A stretch of 64,000 nucleotides of DNA from Phaeovibrio sulfidiphilus (lineage in GTDB: Bacteria > Pseudomonadota > Alphaproteobacteria > Rhodospirillales > Rhodospirillaceae). The notes under the pieces are model-generated. The model was not told the origin of the DNA and made no database searches. It was given only the letters and a program-made list of their open reading frames with translations. The position numbers were made by a program, and so were the translations under genes. The stretch covers positions 1 to 64,000 of the forward strand of contig NZ_JACZHT010000003.1 in the NCBI RefSeq assembly GCF_014861485.1, read 5' to 3'. Each line of letters starts with the position of its first letter. Position 1 is the stretch's first letter. Of this stretch, positions 61,933 to 64,000 are shown one piece after another.

Positions 61933-63906
61933 ATGGACCCGGACCGCTTCGTCCTTTCCCAGACCGATACCGAGGATCTGCCCGAACCGCCGGCAGCTCA
62001 CGACCCCGCGCCTTCGGCAGCCCCGGCGGCTGACACGGGCCCGAAGGCTGCCAGGGCCCCATCGGCTCCCGCCAAAATTGCTCCGGCCACAGGGGCTCCG
62101 GCAGCAGACCCGGCTGTGGCCGTTACCGGAGCGGCAGGGCCCGCCGCCACTACTCCCGCCGCCACTCCCGCCCTCGCCGCTCCCGGCGGCACTCCCGCCC
62201 CCGCGGAAACCCGGACCGGCACCCTGGTCCCCACGGACAGCCTGGTCCCGTTCGCCCTGCCGGCGAGCGTGCCGTCCTCCTGGATCGTCTCCGCCAGCAT
62301 TCTGGTCCTGTGCCTGCTTGGGGTGGGGCTGTCCCTTCTTGTGTCCCACCGGCGCGCCCGGACGAAAGCCCTGCAACACAGCCGCAAGGATACAGAGGAC
62401 TTGCGGGAACTGCTGGCGACCTGCCCGGACGGGCTGTTCCTGTGGCGATCAGAGGGAGGCACCGCAGGCCCCGGGAAAACCCCGGGCACGCTCACGGCCG
62501 GAGGCGGGACAACCCACTGCTCGCGCCGCCTTGCGGTGCTTCTGGACCTGGCCGCGGGGGAGCAGGCCTCCTTTAAGGATATTCTGGAACATTTTTCCGA
62601 AGACGACGCCCGGGCGCTGAAAACTGCCTTCGAGGCGGTGCGCTCCGACGCCAGAACCTTTACCCTCGAGCTGGGGGACACCCTCAGCGGGCGGCGGATC
62701 CGCATCACGGGGCAGCCCGTGGGCACCATGCGCACGAAGCCCTATGACGCGGTGCTCTGGATGCGGGACATCACCCGGGAGGAAACCTCGCGGGAGCGGC
62801 AGAACGCCTCCCTGGCCTCGCTTGGGGAGGAGCGCGACCGGCTGCGGGGCATGCTGGACGCGCTCGCGACACCGGTGTGGGCCCGCAACGAGGAACTCCT
62901 GCTGACCGAGTGCAACGCGGCCTTTGTGCGGGCGCTCGACGTGCCCGGACGCACCCAGGCCCTGGCCAGCCGCCGCGAACTGGTGGACGGCACCGCCGCC
63001 CTGGAGCTGCGGGCCCTGGCCGCCGGATCCCGCGCACGCATGGCCCCGGCCCGGGGACGCTTCCACGCGGTGGTCGAGGGCGAGCGGCGCCTGTTCGAGG
63101 TCACCGAGCGCCCCGTGGGTGTCGGAACCCTCCACCGGACCACCGTGGGCCAGGCCATTGACATCTCGGCCATCGAGGAGGTCGAGGACCGGCTGGAAAA
63201 CGAGATCGACACCAACGCCGCCGTGCTGGAGCGGCTGACCTCCGGCGTGGCCTTCTTTTCCGCCGACACCCAGCTGCGCTTCTTCAACCGGGCCTGGGCG
63301 CGGCTGTGGAAGCTCGATCCGCGCTGGCTGGAGACGGGCCCGGACTACGGCGACGTCCTCGAGCGCCTGCGCGAAGGCCGCAGGCTCCCCGAGGTGGCGG
63401 ACTTCCCGGCCTACAAGGCGGGCGAGATCGCGTTCTTCACCCGGATGATGAGCCCCAAGGAGGAGATCCTCCACCTGCCCGACGGGGCCACCTTGCGCCG
63501 GGTCGTGGCCGCCCACCCCCTGGGCGGACTGATCATCACCACCGAGGACGTGACCGACAGCCTGGCCAAGGAGCGGGCCTACTCCCAGATCAGCACGATT
63601 TTCGGCGAGACCATCGGCCACCTGCGCGAGGGCGTGGCCCTGTTCGACGCCAACGGGGTTCTGCATCAGGCCAGCCCCGCGTTCGGGCTGTTCCTGGAAA
63701 TCGGATCCCCCCTGCCGCCCCTGACCATCATGAGCTTCCTGGAGCGCATGCTGCGGGAAATCCGCTCGGGGGCGGATGCGGCCATGCTGCGCGACCACCT
63801 GAACGCCCGCTCCGGGGATGCCTCCCTGATGCTGCGCAGCGGGCGCATCGTGAACTACCAGGTGGTGCCCCTGTCCGACGGGGGCTGGATGATGCTGGTG
63901 GAGTGA
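61933..63906 (+). CDS. Multi-PAS membrane sensor lacking a kinase domain
   Basis: The 657-residue product has a disordered Ala/Pro/Thr N-terminus (1-110), one transmembrane helix (about 115-138, WIVSASILVLCLLGVGLSLLVS), and then a long cytosolic region with PAS-type folds. These are at about 150-280 (DGLFLWRS, RIRITGQPVGTMRTK), 300-415 (TPVWARNEELLLTECNAAFVRAL), 430-555 (SGVAFFSADTQLRFFNRAWARLWKL) and 570-657 (GVALFDANGVLHQASPAFGLFLEI). It stops at MMLVE, where related histidine kinases continue into the DHp helix, so no HisKA or HATPase is present. It may be a natural kinase-less sensor or a truncated kinase. Confidence 0.8.
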   Translation: MDPDRFVLSQTDTEDLPEPPAAHDPAPSAAPAADTGPKAARAPSAPAKIAPATGAPAADPAVAVTGAAGPAATTPAATPALAAPGGTPAPAETRTGTLVPTDSLVPFALPASVPSSWIVSASILVLCLLGVGLSLLVSHRRARTKALQHSRKDTEDLRELLATCPDGLFLWRSEGGTAGPGKTPGTLTAGGGTTHCSRRLAVLLDLAAGEQASFKDILEHFSEDDARALKTAFEAVRSDARTFTLELGDTLSGRRIRITGQPVGTMRTKPYDAVLWMRDITREETSRERQNASLASLGEERDRLRGMLDALATPVWARNEELLLTECNAAFVRALDVPGRTQALASRRELVDGTAALELRALAAGSRARMAPARGRFHAVVEGERRLFEVTERPVGVGTLHRTTVGQAIDISAIEEVEDRLENEIDTNAAVLERLTSGVAFFSADTQLRFFNRAWARLWKLDPRWLETGPDYGDVLERLREGRRLPEVADFPAYKAGEIAFFTRMMSPKEEILHLPDGATLRRVVAAHPLGGLIITTEDVTDSLAKERAYSQISTIFGETIGHLREGVALFDANGVLHQASPAFGLFLEIGSPLPPLTIMSFLERMLREIRSGADAAMLRDHLNARSGDASLMLRSGRIVNYQVVPLSDGGWMMLVE

Positions 63907-63913
63907 GGGCTGA

Positions 63914-63969
63914 ACAGGGGACAGGGGACAGGGGACAGGGGACAGGGGACAGGGGACAGGGGACAGAGG
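63914..63969. repeat. Heptanucleotide tandem repeat immediately after the PAS gene
   Basis: Seven perfect copies of acagggg (63914-63962) are followed by one imperfect copy (acagagg, 63963-63969) and further degenerate sequence. The tract starts seven bases after the PAS stop codon. A 7-base unit changes frame with each gain or loss. Confidence 0.92.
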
Positions 63970-64000
63970 ACAAGAGGACAGGGAACCACAGGGGACGGGG

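Noticed and set aside
63895-63960. Simple frameshift restoring a kinase domain after the PAS gene
   Set aside because: One alternative frame stops within 20 bases and the other enters the heptamer tract without kinase-like residues, so a single indel does not restore a DHp helix within the visible sequence.
63914-63969. Possible CRISPR array at the right edge
   Set aside because: The heptamer units are contiguous with no spacers and are far too short for CRISPR repeats.

Overview
This is a very GC-rich bacterial chromosome segment with dense, mostly operonic genes and no phage, plasmid, rRNA, intact insertion sequence or CRISPR signature. It points to an alphaproteobacterium, probably Rhodospirillales. 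The reasons are an NDUFS4-like accessory subunit of complex I, the order ffh-rpsP-rimM-trmD-rplS-leuC-leuD, a tsaE-amgK-murU-addB-addA run, a nadC-nadA-nadB operon, ThyX instead of ThyA, and a PAS_5 protein. No phylogeny was run, so the order-level placement is inference.

Layout. 1-2.2 kb: tRNA-Arg(UCU), an NDUFS4-like gene, tRNA-Pro(UGG), a small unknown protein and a secreted DUF192 protein, all on the minus strand. 2.4-6.0 kb: biotin genes, namely a bioB of unusual cluster-ligand pattern, a bioD-bioA fusion and an overlapping small gene that looks like a degenerate C39 (CLD) domain. 6.3-15.6 kb: tsaE, amgK and murU (tRNA modification and peptidoglycan recycling), then the AddB/AddA recombination nuclease. 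15.9-22.6 kb, minus: an FtsK translocase without its usual membrane anchor, co-transcribed with a PAS_5 protein, then a family 9 glycosyltransferase and a class A PBP. 22.9-28.8 kb, minus: leuD, leuC, rplS, trmD, rimM, rpsP, ffh. 29.4-35.0 kb: a secreted Cys/Pro-rich protein, mutM, leuB, a small secreted protein, a PRC-barrel-like secreted protein and an SDR-type oxidoreductase.

35.5-42.1 kb: thyX, a two-lobed aspartic protease, then the nadC-nadA-nadB quinolinate pathway. 42.6-50 kb: an orphan HPt protein divergent from a YgiQ-type radical SAM gene, a large secreted unknown, ruvX, a ComJ-like gene and a DUF2628 membrane protein. 50-56 kb: a membrane-anchored TPR protein with a repetitive linker, an inositol-phosphatase-family gene, EF-P and, divergently, its lysyl-modifying enzyme EpmA. 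56.3-64 kb: beta-carbonic anhydrase with a repetitive tail, dut, mtgA with a secreted WG-repeat protein, lpxD, and a PAS-only sensor that stops where a histidine kinase core would be expected, followed at once by a heptanucleotide repeat tract.

Functionally most of the window is housekeeping: envelope growth and recycling (PBP1A-like, MtgA, AmgK, MurU, LpxD, GT9), translation and secretion (S16, L19, RimM, TrmD, Ffh, EF-P, EpmA), cofactors (biotin, NAD), leucine, and DNA repair and dTMP supply (AddAB, MutM, RuvX, ThyX, Dut). The most unusual items are the BioB lacking one canonical [2Fe-2S] cysteine, the soluble FtsK with an unrecognised N-terminal region, the CLD-like protein overlapping bioDA, the bilobal aspartic protease, and the kinase-less PAS sensor with its palindromic upstream region and heptamer tract. 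Many intergenic gaps hold short tandem duplications, which seem to be a general trait of this genome.
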